DNA of 25,630 bases. Source: a virus. Both the position numbers and the translations under genes were made by a program. The notes beneath the pieces are model-generated. The model saw only the letters and a list, made by a program, of their open reading frames with translations, did not search any database and was not told the DNA's origin. Below are positions 1 to 7,466 of this stretch, one piece after another (the stretch's first letter is position 1; each line of letters begins with the position of its first letter). Where the stretch lies: positions 1 to 25,630 of IMG/VR virus record IMGVR_UViG_3300015195_000063. One strand, written 5' to 3'.

Positions 1-120
1 GCGGTCGGGGGCGCGGTCGGGGTCGCGGTCGGGGGCGCGGTCAGGGTCGCGGTCAGGGGCGCGGTCAGGGGCGCGGTCGGGGTCGCGGTCAGGGGCGCGG
101 TCAGGGGCGCGGTCGAGGAC
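1..120 (+). repeat. Ten tandem 12-bp units coding for Ala-Val-x-x
   Basis: Ten exact-length units of consensus GCGGTCRGGKKC run from the first base. An eleventh copy keeps only GCGGTC. The varied positions are mainly the first base of codon 3 (G or A) and the middle base of codon 4 (G or T), giving Gly/Arg and Gly/Val. A period of 12 keeps the downstream reading frame open, so the copy number can change without a frameshift. The array probably continues left of the window. Confidence 0.92.
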
Positions 121-834
121 GCGGTCGTGAAAACAATCCAGTCCGCGTGGGCCTATTATTTGGGTGGACAGTTCTGGGTCGGTGGCTGGTGGTATGGCAG
201 CCCCGCATTTGTGTCATTCTTCACGGAGGTATGTGGTCTTGGTCTATCTGCCGAGATGGATGCGCGCGCCAAGTCCTATGCTGGAACGGTGGAGTCGGCT
301 TGTTGGTGGTGGCCTCACAAGGATTTCGTGATGGTTTCCGAGCGTCCGTCCTGGATCGACCGCGACGAACGTGGACGGCTGCACTCTACTACGCGCCAGG
401 CAATCGAATGGCCAGACGGATGGGGTGTTGCTCGACTGCACGGCGTGACCGTGCGCAAAGAGGACGTTACGCAACCGCTCGTGGCCACGAGGATACGCGA
501 CGAAAAAAACGCAGAGGTTCGGCGTGTCCTCGTGGATCTGTATGGCCCTGCGCGGTACGTGCAGGACATCGGCGCCGAGTTGGTCCACTCCGACTCTGCT
601 CCGGATGGCTCGCCGCGTGAGCTCTATCGTGTCGAGATGCCTGAGGACGAGCCGCTAGAGTATGTGAAGGTAATCAACTCCACGCCGGAGCCGGATGGAT
701 CGCGCAAGCCCTACTGGTTACGCGTGGCGCCTGGCGCGAAAACGGCGCGAGCTGCGATTGCCTCCACGTTCCTAAATCCGGACACCGGTAAGCGCATGAC
801 TGAGCGCGAATACGTTCTCGCCGTGGAGACGTGA
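1..834 (+). CDS. DUF6745-type protein, 5' end outside window
   Basis: The frame is open from base 1 to the TGA at 832-834, 277 visible residues. The first 40 residues are a tetrapeptide repeat of Ala-Val-x-x encoded by the 12-bp repeat at 1-120. The globular part then starts with a Trp/Gly-rich block (YLGGQFWVGGWW, SPAFVSFF) and a WWWPH...VSERP segment. It ends with a VxNSTPEPDGSRKPYWLRV block. This is how I recall DUF6745 proteins of actinobacteria, planctomycetes and myxobacteria, which also carry Ala-Val repeats in front. A GTG at 127 could start a shorter 235-aa protein, but the repeat is in frame and fits the family, so I treat the gene as 5'-truncated by the window edge. No biochemical function is known to me. 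Its stop overlaps the start of the lipoprotein gene. Confidence 0.8.
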   Translation, partial: AVGGAVGVAVGGAVRVAVRGAVRGAVGVAVRGAVRGAVEDAVVKTIQSAWAYYLGGQFWVGGWWYGSPAFVSFFTEVCGLGLSAEMDARAKSYAGTVESACWWWPHKDFVMVSERPSWIDRDERGRLHSTTRQAIEWPDGWGVARLHGVTVRKEDVTQPLVATRIRDEKNAEVRRVLVDLYGPARYVQDIGAELVHSDSAPDGSPRELYRVEMPEDEPLEYVKVINSTPEPDGSRKPYWLRVAPGAKTARAAIASTFLNPDTGKRMTEREYVLAVET

Positions 835-1172
835 TGCGCCCGCTCGTCCTGCTGTTCCTACTCGGCTGCGGTGGTGGCGCGGATTTCGTGCTGTCGCCAC
901 CGGCCGCGACCGATGCGGGCGGCGATGATGGCTACCACGCGGCCTCCGCTGTACCCGTGATGCCGACGACGTCCGACGGCGCCACCATCTACCATGGCCT
1001 GCCGGTGGACAACTGCCACGCTGGCATATGCCTCGCGGTCGTGAAGGCGCCAAACGTGGCCGTAGTCTCCTGCCCAGATGGCAACTGCGTGGTCCAGTGC
1101 GCCGTGGACTTCCTCGACTGCGATCACAATCCGTATACCGGCTGCGAGTATTTCGGGACAACGTGTCCATAA
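834..1172 (+). CDS. Small Cys-rich lipoprotein
   Basis: The protein is 112 aa from ATG 834, which overlaps the previous stop (TGATG); a GTG at 831 would add one residue. It begins MRPLVLLFLLGCGGG, a short hydrophobic signal with a lipobox-like Leu-Leu-Gly-Cys, so it should be lipidated and membrane-anchored. The rest is a low-complexity Ala/Asp/Gly linker followed by a Cys-rich end (NCHAGIC, CPDGNC, VQCAVDFLDCD, NPYTGCEY). The DCDxNPxTGCE pattern is common in large myxobacterial surface proteins, which suggests capture from a host gene. In a phage it could serve superinfection exclusion or lysogenic conversion; that is inference only. Confidence 0.75.
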   Translation: MRPLVLLFLLGCGGGADFVLSPPAATDAGGDDGYHAASAVPVMPTTSDGATIYHGLPVDNCHAGICLAVVKAPNVAVVSCPDGNCVVQCAVDFLDCDHNPYTGCEYFGTTCP

Positions 1173-2545
1173 CCGCCCGCGCATTCCAGACCGCTGCGCT
1201 CGACCGGGTGCGCGCGGAGCTTGTGTCCGGGAGGCGCGCCGTGCTGCTCGTGTCTCCCGTTGGCAGCGGCAAAACGTTTATGGGCTCCCAGGTCGCAGCG
1301 GGGCATCTGGCTCGTGCGACGACGGAGAAACCGAGGCGTGTCGTATGGCTGGCGCACCGCACGGAGCTCCGGCAGCAGGCGGCGGATGCGCTCACATCGA
1401 TCGGTTTAGACGTGGGTCACTCTGGGCGCAACGTAAACGCGCGTGTGCAGGTCTGCTCAGTGCAGCAGCTCACGATTCGGCGAGAAGCCCCGGACGCGAC
1501 GCTCGTGATTCCGGACGAGGCTCATCATCTAGCCGAGGGCAACGGGTGGACCGATCTGCTGCGCGCGTACCTCGATGCCGGCGCCAGGATCGTGGGGCTG
1601 ACCGCTACGCCGTCGAGAGCGGATGGGCAATCGCTGCACGGCTTCGACGCGATCGTGGTGGCCGCTCAGATTCGTGAGCTGCAGGAGCTCGGCCATCTGG
1701 TGCCGCTCACGATCAAGCGTCCACGTGCAGCGGTGCGCAAGGACCGGATCGCGCAGCTCCCGGTTGATTTCTATCTACAGTATGCGCGTGGGCGGCATGC
1801 CGTTGTGTTCGCGCCGCACGTGGTCGCCGCAGAGGCGTACGCGGCCGGGTTTCGTGGGCTCGGGATCGCTGCCGAGGTCGTAACGGGTAAGACGCCGGCA
1901 GATGAGCGCGCGTCGATTCTCGAGCGGTTCGCGTTGGGACGGCTGGCTGTGCTCGTAAACGTGGGCGTGCTCACCGAGGGATGGGATGCGACGATCTGCG
2001 ACTGCGTGATCCTGGCGCGCGGGTGCGGCTCGCCGTCGCTGCTCATCCAGATGGTAGGGCGCGGGCTTCGTCCACACGCGGGGAAAACGTCGTGTCTTCT
2101 CGGGGATCTCCGGGGCGTGACGTATGCGCTCGGTCGCCCAGACGCCGATGCGGACTACTCGCTGACCGGCGAAGGGATCGTGCTGCATGGGGCGAAGTCC
2201 GGCGAGCGGCTGTGCCCAGTGTGCGGCGAATTGCTCGGCGAGCTCGTCAGGTGTCCCAATCCGGCGTGTGGGCGTGACGTGTCGATGGTCGTGCCGATCG
2301 CTACGGGCGAGCCGCTGTTTGACTGGCACGAGGTGCTTGCGGCCGATTCACCGGATAAGCGCGTGGATAGACTCGCGCGGTGGATTCGTGTATCGAGAGA
2401 AAAAGGGCACAATCCGAATGCCGTGCGGTACAAATTCCGCGCGGTGTACGGCCATTACCCAGACGGGTCGACCCTCGCAAAGGCTGCACGGATGGCGGAC
2501 GAAACGCACGTAACAGGTGGTGACACCGATGGAGAGCGAACATGA
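1163..2545 (+). CDS. Superfamily 2 DEAD/DEAH-type helicase with C-terminal zinc ribbon
   Basis: This is a 460-aa ATP-dependent nucleic-acid translocase, probably used in phage replication or recombination. Walker A SPVGSGKT is at 31-38, the DEAH box (IPDEAHH) at 118-121, motif III-like GLTATP at 145-150 and motif VI QMVGRGLRP at 296-304. A CPVCG...CPNPAC zinc ribbon follows at about 351-369. The order matches the ResIII/UvsW-like SF2 group. The frame is open back to 1028, but that part lies on top of the lipoprotein gene and has no family character. GTG 1163 leaves only a 10-bp overlap and starts shortly before the FQTAAL Q-motif-like segment. It ends in an ATGA overlap with the next gene. 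Confidence 0.88.
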   Translation: MSITARAFQTAALDRVRAELVSGRRAVLLVSPVGSGKTFMGSQVAAGHLARATTEKPRRVVWLAHRTELRQQAADALTSIGLDVGHSGRNVNARVQVCSVQQLTIRREAPDATLVIPDEAHHLAEGNGWTDLLRAYLDAGARIVGLTATPSRADGQSLHGFDAIVVAAQIRELQELGHLVPLTIKRPRAAVRKDRIAQLPVDFYLQYARGRHAVVFAPHVVAAEAYAAGFRGLGIAAEVVTGKTPADERASILERFALGRLAVLVNVGVLTEGWDATICDCVILARGCGSPSLLIQMVGRGLRPHAGKTSCLLGDLRGVTYALGRPDADADYSLTGEGIVLHGAKSGERLCPVCGELLGELVRCPNPACGRDVSMVVPIATGEPLFDWHEVLAADSPDKRVDRLARWIRVSREKGHNPNAVRYKFRAVYGHYPDGSTLAKAARMADETHVTGGDTDGERT

Positions 2546-2961
2546 CGACAGCACAGGCAGTATCGGATTTGACGGACGAGGACACGAGCAGCTCGGACTC
2601 ACCACGCGACACGATCCGGCCGAAGGCACCGAAGCCCAGCAAGAAGCCCGTCAAGCGGCCGAAGTCGAGCAAGAGCAAGTCCACGAAGTCGATGAACGTA
2701 ACGAAGCGACCGACGAAGAAATCAGCGTTGGCATCGAAGCCGAAGGCCAAGCCGAAGGCCAAGCCGTCGACGCTCAGCAAGCCACGCGGCGGCTCCTCGA
2801 CGAAATCCCTCAAGAGCGGGAAGGTGCACGTCATGAGCGTCCACATCCCGGTCACGATGCTGATCAAGCTCGACAAGCGATGCGCAGCGAACGCAAAGAG
2901 CGGAAAGGGCGCGAGCAATCGGAGCTCATTCGCCGTGCAGGCGATCAGCTCCAGGCTCTGA
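2542..2961 (+). CDS. Lys-rich protein with C-terminal ribbon-helix-helix-like segment
   Basis: The protein is 139 aa and its ATG overlaps the helicase stop (ATGA); GGAGAG just upstream can act as ribosome-binding site. Residues about 25-95 are a Lys/Pro/Ser/Ala tail resembling histone H1 or bacterial Lys-rich nucleoid proteins. The last 40 residues (VHVMSVHIPVTMLIKLDKR ... FAVQAISSRL) read like an RHH fold: one beta strand, then two helices. It is therefore probably a DNA-binding protein, either a regulator or a DNA-compacting factor. Third codon positions in this frame are almost all G/C, supporting real coding. Its 3' end overlaps the methyltransferase gene in another frame. Confidence 0.72.
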   Translation: MTTAQAVSDLTDEDTSSSDSPRDTIRPKAPKPSKKPVKRPKSSKSKSTKSMNVTKRPTKKSALASKPKAKPKAKPSTLSKPRGGSSTKSLKSGKVHVMSVHIPVTMLIKLDKRCAANAKSGKGASNRSSFAVQAISSRL

Positions 2962-3776
2962 TAGCGGCACTCACCGATATCGCCAGCGTTTGCGACGGGA
3001 GCAAGCGCTGGTGTGTCGTACAGGCCGATTGTCTGGAGATCATGCGGTGTCTGCCCGAGCGGCTGGTGGCGCATGTGATTACGGATCCGCCGTACTCGGC
3101 GGCCGTGCACTCTCGGTCGATTCGGCGCACGTATCTGCCGGACGTGGCGGATCAGCCGTGTCGTAAAACGCGCGCGTTCGCGTTTGGATTCGACCATCTC
3201 ACGCGCGAACTATGTGCGCAGTATGCGGGCGAATTTCTACGCGTGGCGTCTCGCTGGGTGGCCACGTTCGCCGACGTCGAGATCGACTCGTGGTGGCGTG
3301 AATCGTTTGGCGATACGTATGTGCGTACAGGCGTGTGGGTCAAAGACCGGGCGATGCCGCAGATCAGTGGCGACCGGCCATCGTCACGCGTCGAGCACAT
3401 CGTGATCGCCCACCGTAAGGGACAGAAACGATGGAACGCGCGACCTGATGGCGGCGATTCCAACGTGTGGCAGTGCCCAGTCGTGGCCAACTGCAACGGA
3501 CATCGCACCGATCGGATTCACACCGCCCAGAAACCCGTAGAGATCATGCTGGATCTCGTCGAATCCTTCACCGATCGGAATGATCTAATCCTAGACCCGT
3601 TCGCCGGCAGTGGCACCACTGGCGTAGCCGCGCTACGACTCGGCCGGCGCGTGATCGTCATCGAGCGCGACGAAACATACGCCAAGCTCTGCGTCGAGCG
3701 CATGACTGCCGAGGAGGCCGGCAGTACGCTACTCGCGGCACGGGCGAAGCAAGTGCCGCTATACGGTGCGACGTGA
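2880..3776 (+). CDS. Beta-class DNA methyltransferase (N6-adenine or N4-cytosine)
   Basis: With ATG 2880 the protein has 298 aa. Catalytic motif IV DPPY is at 69-72 and comes before the SAM-binding motif I DPFAGSGTTG at 239-248. A motif X-like HTAQKPVE lies just before motif I. This circular order defines the beta class. Asp-Pro-Pro-Tyr favours adenine-N6 but does not exclude cytosine-N4. No cognate restriction enzyme is adjacent, so it probably protects phage DNA. The frame stays open upstream to GTG 2517 and ATG 2529 (with AGGTGG before it). That would give a Glu/Gln-rich N-terminus overlapping the Lys-rich gene for its whole length, but its codons often end in A there, unlike the neighbours. 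The start is therefore uncertain; the catalytic core is not. Confidence 0.85.
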   Translation: MRSERKERKGREQSELIRRAGDQLQALIAALTDIASVCDGSKRWCVVQADCLEIMRCLPERLVAHVITDPPYSAAVHSRSIRRTYLPDVADQPCRKTRAFAFGFDHLTRELCAQYAGEFLRVASRWVATFADVEIDSWWRESFGDTYVRTGVWVKDRAMPQISGDRPSSRVEHIVIAHRKGQKRWNARPDGGDSNVWQCPVVANCNGHRTDRIHTAQKPVEIMLDLVESFTDRNDLILDPFAGSGTTGVAALRLGRRVIVIERDETYAKLCVERMTAEEAGSTLLAARAKQVPLYGAT

Positions 3777-4180
3777 AGCTACCGCCCAAGCCTCACCGCG
3801 AATCGGAGACGGCCGATCTCGTTCGGCCGATCCGTGTCGCACTCAATCGACTCCCTGGCGTACGCGTCTGGCGCAATAATTCCGGCGTCTATCGGCGAAT
3901 CACCGACGATACGAAGATCCGGGCGGGACTCGGCGTCGGCAGTGCCGATCTCGTAGGCGTTGTCAAGTGCGAATTTATGCTCGTCGCGCTGGAGCCGTTT
4001 CACTCGCCCACGGGCCGTTTCTTCGCGCTCGAGGTCAAGCGGCGGGGACAGAAACCGACCGACGAACAGCTCGCGTGGCTTGCGGTCGTGCGCGGCGAGG
4101 GCGGATTCGCGTGCGTGGTGCACGATATCGCGCAGGCACTGGGCGCGGTGCAGCGGTGCCGGATGGGGCAGGACATATGA
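3773..4180 (+). CDS. VRR-NUC domain nuclease
   Basis: This 135-aa protein starts at GTG 3773 in a GTGA overlap with the methyltransferase stop. It has the small phage VRR-NUC layout: VWRNNSGVYR near 33, GLGVGSADLVGV at about 53-64, then FFALEVKRRGQKPTDEQ with the catalytic Glu-x-Lys at about 87-89. A VVRGEGGFACVV segment follows. These are PD-(D/E)XK-type metal-dependent nucleases related to Holliday-junction and flap nucleases. In phage replication modules they are thought to process branched DNA. The neighbouring helicase and methyltransferase fit that role. Confidence 0.85.
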   Translation: MKLPPKPHRESETADLVRPIRVALNRLPGVRVWRNNSGVYRRITDDTKIRAGLGVGSADLVGVVKCEFMLVALEPFHSPTGRFFALEVKRRGQKPTDEQLAWLAVVRGEGGFACVVHDIAQALGAVQRCRMGQDI

Positions 4181-4283
4181 CGGCGACAGAACGTTACGCG
4201 ATTCACGGTTGCAATCGATCTCATCATCCTGCGAATACGACCACACGCATCGGGCGACTTATTTCGACGGGAGCACTACGCGC

Positions 4284-4604
4284 ATGCCGACCGATCGTTC
4301 AGCCCTGGAGACCTTGCTGGATCAGACGCTCGATCTCATGCAGACGAGCTGGCTCCTCGGTGACCTCCGACGTCACCGGGCGCGCAAGCTCATTGCGTGT
4401 GGACAGCGTCGCCGCCTTGCGTTCCAGCGCGATTACGTGCTCGCGATCGACGCGCTCGAGCTGGCGCACCGCGCGTTCGACCAGTGCGAGGCAGCCGCGC
4501 TCCGTGCGGCGCGGATCATCTCGGCCATGCGGCGGGACGAGCACGTGCTGACGCGGGAGATACTGCGGGAGCTAGGGACCGATGAGGATCGACTGACGTC
4601 GTGA
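4284..4604 (+). CDS. Small helical protein, unknown function
   Basis: The protein is 106 aa from ATG 4284, with GGGAGC about 9 bases upstream. It is rich in Leu, Ala, Arg and Glu (LLDQTLDLMQTSWLLGDL, ALELAHRAFDQCEAAALRAA) and probably all alpha-helical, perhaps a coiled-coil adaptor. I do not recognise a family. Codons end mostly in G/C in this frame, in contrast to the competing frame that starts with ATGA at 4177. The 103 bp before it (4181-4283) hold no convincing gene. Its stop overlaps the next start in GTGA. Confidence 0.65.
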   Translation: MPTDRSALETLLDQTLDLMQTSWLLGDLRRHRARKLIACGQRRRLAFQRDYVLAIDALELAHRAFDQCEAAALRAARIISAMRRDEHVLTREILRELGTDEDRLTS

Positions 4605-5599
4605 TCGCCCCATTCCCGTACTTTGGCGGCAAACGCACGATCGCGGAGACCGTGTGGCGAGCCTTCGGGAGCCCCAAGCAGTACATCGAGCCTTTCTGCG
4701 GCTCCGCGGCCGTGCTCCTGTCCGCTCACGAGCCGGCGTCGCTCGAGGTCATCGGCGACGCGAACGGATTCATTGCGAACTTCTGGCGAGCCGTCGTAGC
4801 GCAGTCCGAGCAGGTCGCGCGATGGGCCGACTATCCCGTCTCGCACGTCGACCTCGGCGCACGACACGTCTGGATGATGGGCGAGCGCGATCGTCTCGCG
4901 GCAGACCTGCAGGATCCAAACTGGCCGGGGAACGCGAAGCTCGCCGGCTGGTGGCTATGGGGTCAGTGCTCGTGGATTGGATCCGGGTGGTGCGAGTGGT
5001 CCGGCCAGGTCCCCCACGTCGGCAACGCGGGCATGGGCATCCAGGCCACCGGCCAGGTCCCCCACGTCGGCAACGCGGGCAGGGGCATCCAGGCCACCGG
5101 CCAGGTCCCCCACGTCAGCAGCGCGGGCATGGGCATCCAGGCCACCGGCAAGGTCCCCCACGTCAGCGACGCGGGCAGGGGCGCCTATGATCCGTGGACA
5201 TCGAGCGGACGCGTGGCGATGCGCTGGCTGCGTGAGCTCGCCGATCGCATGGAGCGCGTTCGCGTGGTGCACGGCGCGTGGGATCGCTGCCTCAACTCGC
5301 ACTACGGCGCAGAGCTGACGGCGATCTTCCTCGACCCGCCATACAAGGCATACGAAAAGCTGTACGGCGTGAGCGAGCCGGTAGCGGCCGACTGCGAGGC
5401 GTGGGCACGGGAAAACGCTGCACTCCGCGTCGCACTCTGCGGGCACCGGGGCGACTACGACCTGCCCGGCTGGGCGGTGCACGAGTGGGATCGCGGGCGT
5501 CTCACCTATGGCGGAGCCACTACGACGGCGCAGGAGTGTATCTGGCTTTCGCCGGCATGCCTGCCGCTCATGGCCAAGCAAACAGCGCTCTTTGGGTGA
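4601..5599 (+). CDS. Dam/D12-class adenine-N6 DNA methyltransferase with internal repeats
   Basis: This 332-aa protein starts at GTG 4601, overlapping the previous stop. The alpha-class order is visible: FPYFGGKR at 5-12, SAM motif I IEPFCGSAAVLL at 29-40, and catalytic DPPY at 245-248. Between them, where D12 enzymes hold the target-recognition region, lie almost four copies of a 16-residue repeat (residues 135-195, GQVPHVGNAGMGIQAT-like). I recall similar PHxGxAGxG repeats in other phage D12 enzymes, so the repeat is probably functional. The enzyme likely methylates adenine in phage DNA to evade restriction or mark replication. It is the second DNA methyltransferase in the cluster. Confidence 0.87.
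   Translation: MIAPFPYFGGKRTIAETVWRAFGSPKQYIEPFCGSAAVLLSAHEPASLEVIGDANGFIANFWRAVVAQSEQVARWADYPVSHVDLGARHVWMMGERDRLAADLQDPNWPGNAKLAGWWLWGQCSWIGSGWCEWSGQVPHVGNAGMGIQATGQVPHVGNAGRGIQATGQVPHVSSAGMGIQATGKVPHVSDAGRGAYDPWTSSGRVAMRWLRELADRMERVRVVHGAWDRCLNSHYGAELTAIFLDPPYKAYEKLYGVSEPVAADCEAWARENAALRVALCGHRGDYDLPGWAVHEWDRGRLTYGGATTTAQECIWLSPACLPLMAKQTALFG
5003..5191 (+). repeat. 48-bp in-frame tandem repeat, about 3.9 copies
   Basis: Units start at 5003, 5051, 5099 and 5147. Each codes for 16 residues of the type G-(Q/K)-VPHV-(G/S)-(N/S/D)-(N/A)-AG-(M/R)-G-IQAT; the last copy breaks off after AGRGA. Copies 1 and 2 are almost identical at DNA level, suggesting recent duplication or recombination. Unit length is divisible by 3, so copy-number change keeps the methyltransferase frame. 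Confidence 0.93.
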
Positions 5600-5643
5600 C
5601 CGTACGATCCCATGACCATGCGTCCCCGTGACCATACACAACC
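5596..5643 (+). repeat. Three 16-bp direct repeats (GTGACCATACG-like)
   Basis: Units begin at 5596, 5612 and 5628, exactly 16 bp apart, with cores GTGACCGTACG, ATGACCATGCG and GTGACCATACA. The first overlaps the methyltransferase stop. A near-identical core, GTGACCATATG, occurs at 7690-7700 in the other large non-coding region. They could be binding sites for a phage regulator or replication initiator. Confidence 0.6.
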
Positions 5644-5695
5644 TTTCTTGCTCATCTTCTCACCAGAGGCATACCCTGCACGATCCAAGCGTGCA

Positions 5696-5780
5696 CTGAC
5701 GTAGCCGGCCCCTCGGGAGTGTGTCCAGCGCAGGCCATGCGCTTCCTCCTTCGGGTCTCTCGGGAGGCCGGCTACGTCAG
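5696..5780. repeat. Perfect 15-bp inverted repeat with 55-bp loop
   Basis: CTGACGTAGCCGGCC at 5696-5710 is the exact reverse complement of 5766-5780. Inside the loop, CTCGGGAG occurs twice as a direct repeat (5712-5719 and 5759-5766). The structure lies between the D12 methyltransferase and the gene ahead of the VirE-like protein. No T-tract follows, so it is not a simple intrinsic terminator. It may be an operator pair, a cruciform or a structured leader RNA. Confidence 0.7.
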
Positions 5781-5808
5781 CGAACGCACGCACCCGGAGG
5801 ACGAACGT

Positions 5809-6018
5809 ATGGCCACATCACGCGCGGACATTGACGGCAGCGACTCGCACGAGGCCGTGCGCCAAGCCCACGAGGGCACCAAGCCGGTGCTGCCCGATGG
5901 GTGGTGGGACGGTAGTGCTTCGTCTCCGATCGACTACTGGCGCAGGCGTGCCGAGGCGGCCGAAGCCCGGTGCAGGGCAATCGCGGCGGAACTAGCAGAG
6001 TTCAGGCGCGCACCGTGA
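5809..6018 (+). CDS. Small protein, unknown function
   Basis: The protein is 69 aa. ATG 5809 has a good GGAGG seven or so bases upstream, the first clear ribosome-binding site after the inverted repeat, so it probably opens the replication operon. The N-terminal half is polar (Asp, Ser, His, Glu). A PDGWWDGS segment follows, and a C-terminal helix (DYWRRRAEAAEARCRAIAAELAEF) looks like a short coiled coil. No family is recognised. Its stop overlaps the start of the VirE-like gene, so the two are probably coupled and may interact. Confidence 0.65.
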   Translation: MATSRADIDGSDSHEAVRQAHEGTKPVLPDGWWDGSASSPIDYWRRRAEAAEARCRAIAAELAEFRRAP

Positions 6019-7466
6019 GTGCGGGCCCCATCGACACACCGATCGCCATCGGTGGCTGGCAGAGCGGGCTACTCCACAAGATCGGCAAAGGCGGTAAGCC
6101 CTCTGATCAACTGCGCGCGATTATCGCGAACGCAGTCACGATCCTCGCCAATGATCAGCGCTGGACAGGCTCGCTGGCTTACGACGAGTTCGCCGAATCC
6201 TTCGTGACTCTCAAGGTCCCGCCTTGGCGCGAGGTCGACCGGCAATCGGACCCCACGCCGGGCGACTGGACCGACGAGGACACCACTCGCACGCAGGCAT
6301 GGCTATCCGATGCGTACGCGCTCGATCTCGGACGTGAGGCCACGTTATCGGCAGTAAATCTGGTGGCGCACCGAAAACGTGTCCATCCCGTGCGCGACTG
6401 GCTCGAATCTCTCACGTGGGACGGTAAGCAGCGCCTGCCCACGTGGCTGATCGAGATCATGGGGGCCGATGACACTCCGTATATTCGCGCAATCGGCACT
6501 GCATGGGCGATATCGGCCGTTGCTCGCGTGTACCGGCCCGGATGCAAAGTCGATACGGTGCTGGTGTTCGAGGGGCCTACGGGGATCTTCAAATCAAGTG
6601 TGCTGCGTGCGCTCGTGGGCGACTCCTGGTTCGTCGAGATGTCGCTCACCGACGTGAACAACAAAGACGCAATGCAGGTCCTTCGTCGGAAATGGATCGC
6701 AGAGTTCCCTGAAATAGACTCCCTCTCACGGGCAGAGCAGGGCCACGTAAAAGCCTACTTCTCCCGGCAGGTCGATACGTACCGGCCGAGCTATGCCCGT
6801 ATGACCCGTGATTTCCCGCGTCAGATCGCGTTCGCTGCCACGACGAATCAGGTGCAGTACCTCACCGACGAGACTGGGGGGAGCGGTCGTCGAAACTGGC
6901 CGGTTCGGTGCGTGCGTGGGGACGTGGCCTTGGCGACCTCGATGCGTGATCAGTTCTGGGCCGAGGCGCGTGCGCGCTACCAGTCTGCCGAGGCGTGGCA
7001 CATGCTCGACCCGGAGCTACGGGATGCCGAGCGCGAGGAGCAGGAGGCGCGTTACCGCCCTGACCCCTGGGAGCAGTCGATCGCCTCATGGCTGTCCCGC
7101 CCGAGCGATGTAGGCGTTAGTAAGTCATCGATCGGGGTCACGGCCGCGGATATCCTCGAAGGCGCGCTACGGATCGATGTGGCCAAGCGCACCCACTCAG
7201 ACGCCATCAGGGTGGGCTCCGTCATGCGCCGGCTAGGGTGGGTGCCATCCCAGCACCCGCAACGACGCGACGGGGCCAGGGTCCGAGTCTACAGGCCGCT
7301 CGAGGGGAGCGCCACCAATGGGTCCTCCCACGACGACGACGACGATCTCAAGCACGAGCCTACGGTGGCGCACACCAATGGGGTCCGTGCCGATCGGCTG
7401 GCCTCAGAGGACGACTGTGCCGAGCCGACTGAGGATCTGTTCCCTCCGAGGCACAGACAAGGCTGA
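6015..7466 (+). CDS. VirE-like (virulence-associated E) P-loop ATPase, putative replication protein
   Basis: The protein is 483 aa from GTG 6015 (GTGA overlap). The central part matches the VirE family found in phages and plasmids: RDWLESLTWDGKQRLPTWL at about 125-145, the P-loop GPTGIFKSS at 187-195, RRKWIAEFPEIDSL (Walker B-like region), KAYFSRQVDTYRPSY and FAATTNQVQYLTDETGG. The last 60 residues are a polar tail with an Asp run. These proteins act as primase-helicase-like ATPases in replication of phages that lack DnaB-type helicases. The P-loop has Phe where Gly usually precedes Lys. AT-richer repeat DNA follows directly. Confidence 0.87.
   Translation: MSAGPIDTPIAIGGWQSGLLHKIGKGGKPSDQLRAIIANAVTILANDQRWTGSLAYDEFAESFVTLKVPPWREVDRQSDPTPGDWTDEDTTRTQAWLSDAYALDLGREATLSAVNLVAHRKRVHPVRDWLESLTWDGKQRLPTWLIEIMGADDTPYIRAIGTAWAISAVARVYRPGCKVDTVLVFEGPTGIFKSSVLRALVGDSWFVEMSLTDVNNKDAMQVLRRKWIAEFPEIDSLSRAEQGHVKAYFSRQVDTYRPSYARMTRDFPRQIAFAATTNQVQYLTDETGGSGRRNWPVRCVRGDVALATSMRDQFWAEARARYQSAEAWHMLDPELRDAEREEQEARYRPDPWEQSIASWLSRPSDVGVSKSSIGVTAADILEGALRIDVAKRTHSDAIRVGSVMRRLGWVPSQHPQRRDGARVRVYRPLEGSATNGSSHDDDDDLKHEPTVAHTNGVRADRLASEDDCAEPTEDLFPPRHRQG

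Noticed and set aside
1028-1162. N-terminal extension of the helicase
   Set aside because: It overlaps the Cys-rich lipoprotein gene and has no helicase features.
2301-3197. 298-aa minus-strand open frame
   Set aside because: It is antisense to the Lys-rich and methyltransferase genes and has no recognisable domain; its Phe/Leu-rich part mirrors the AAG codons.
4177-4551. Frame starting with an ATGA overlap at 4177
   Set aside because: Codon endings are poor and the product is Arg/Ser/Cys-rich; the 4284-4604 frame has G/C third positions and a ribosome-binding site.
5003-5191. CRISPR-like array from the regular 48-bp units
   Set aside because: The units are contiguous, without unique spacers, and code for peptide in a methyltransferase.
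4955-5641. 228-aa minus-strand frame containing repeats
   Set aside because: Its repeats are simply the complement of the in-frame D12 methyltransferase repeat.
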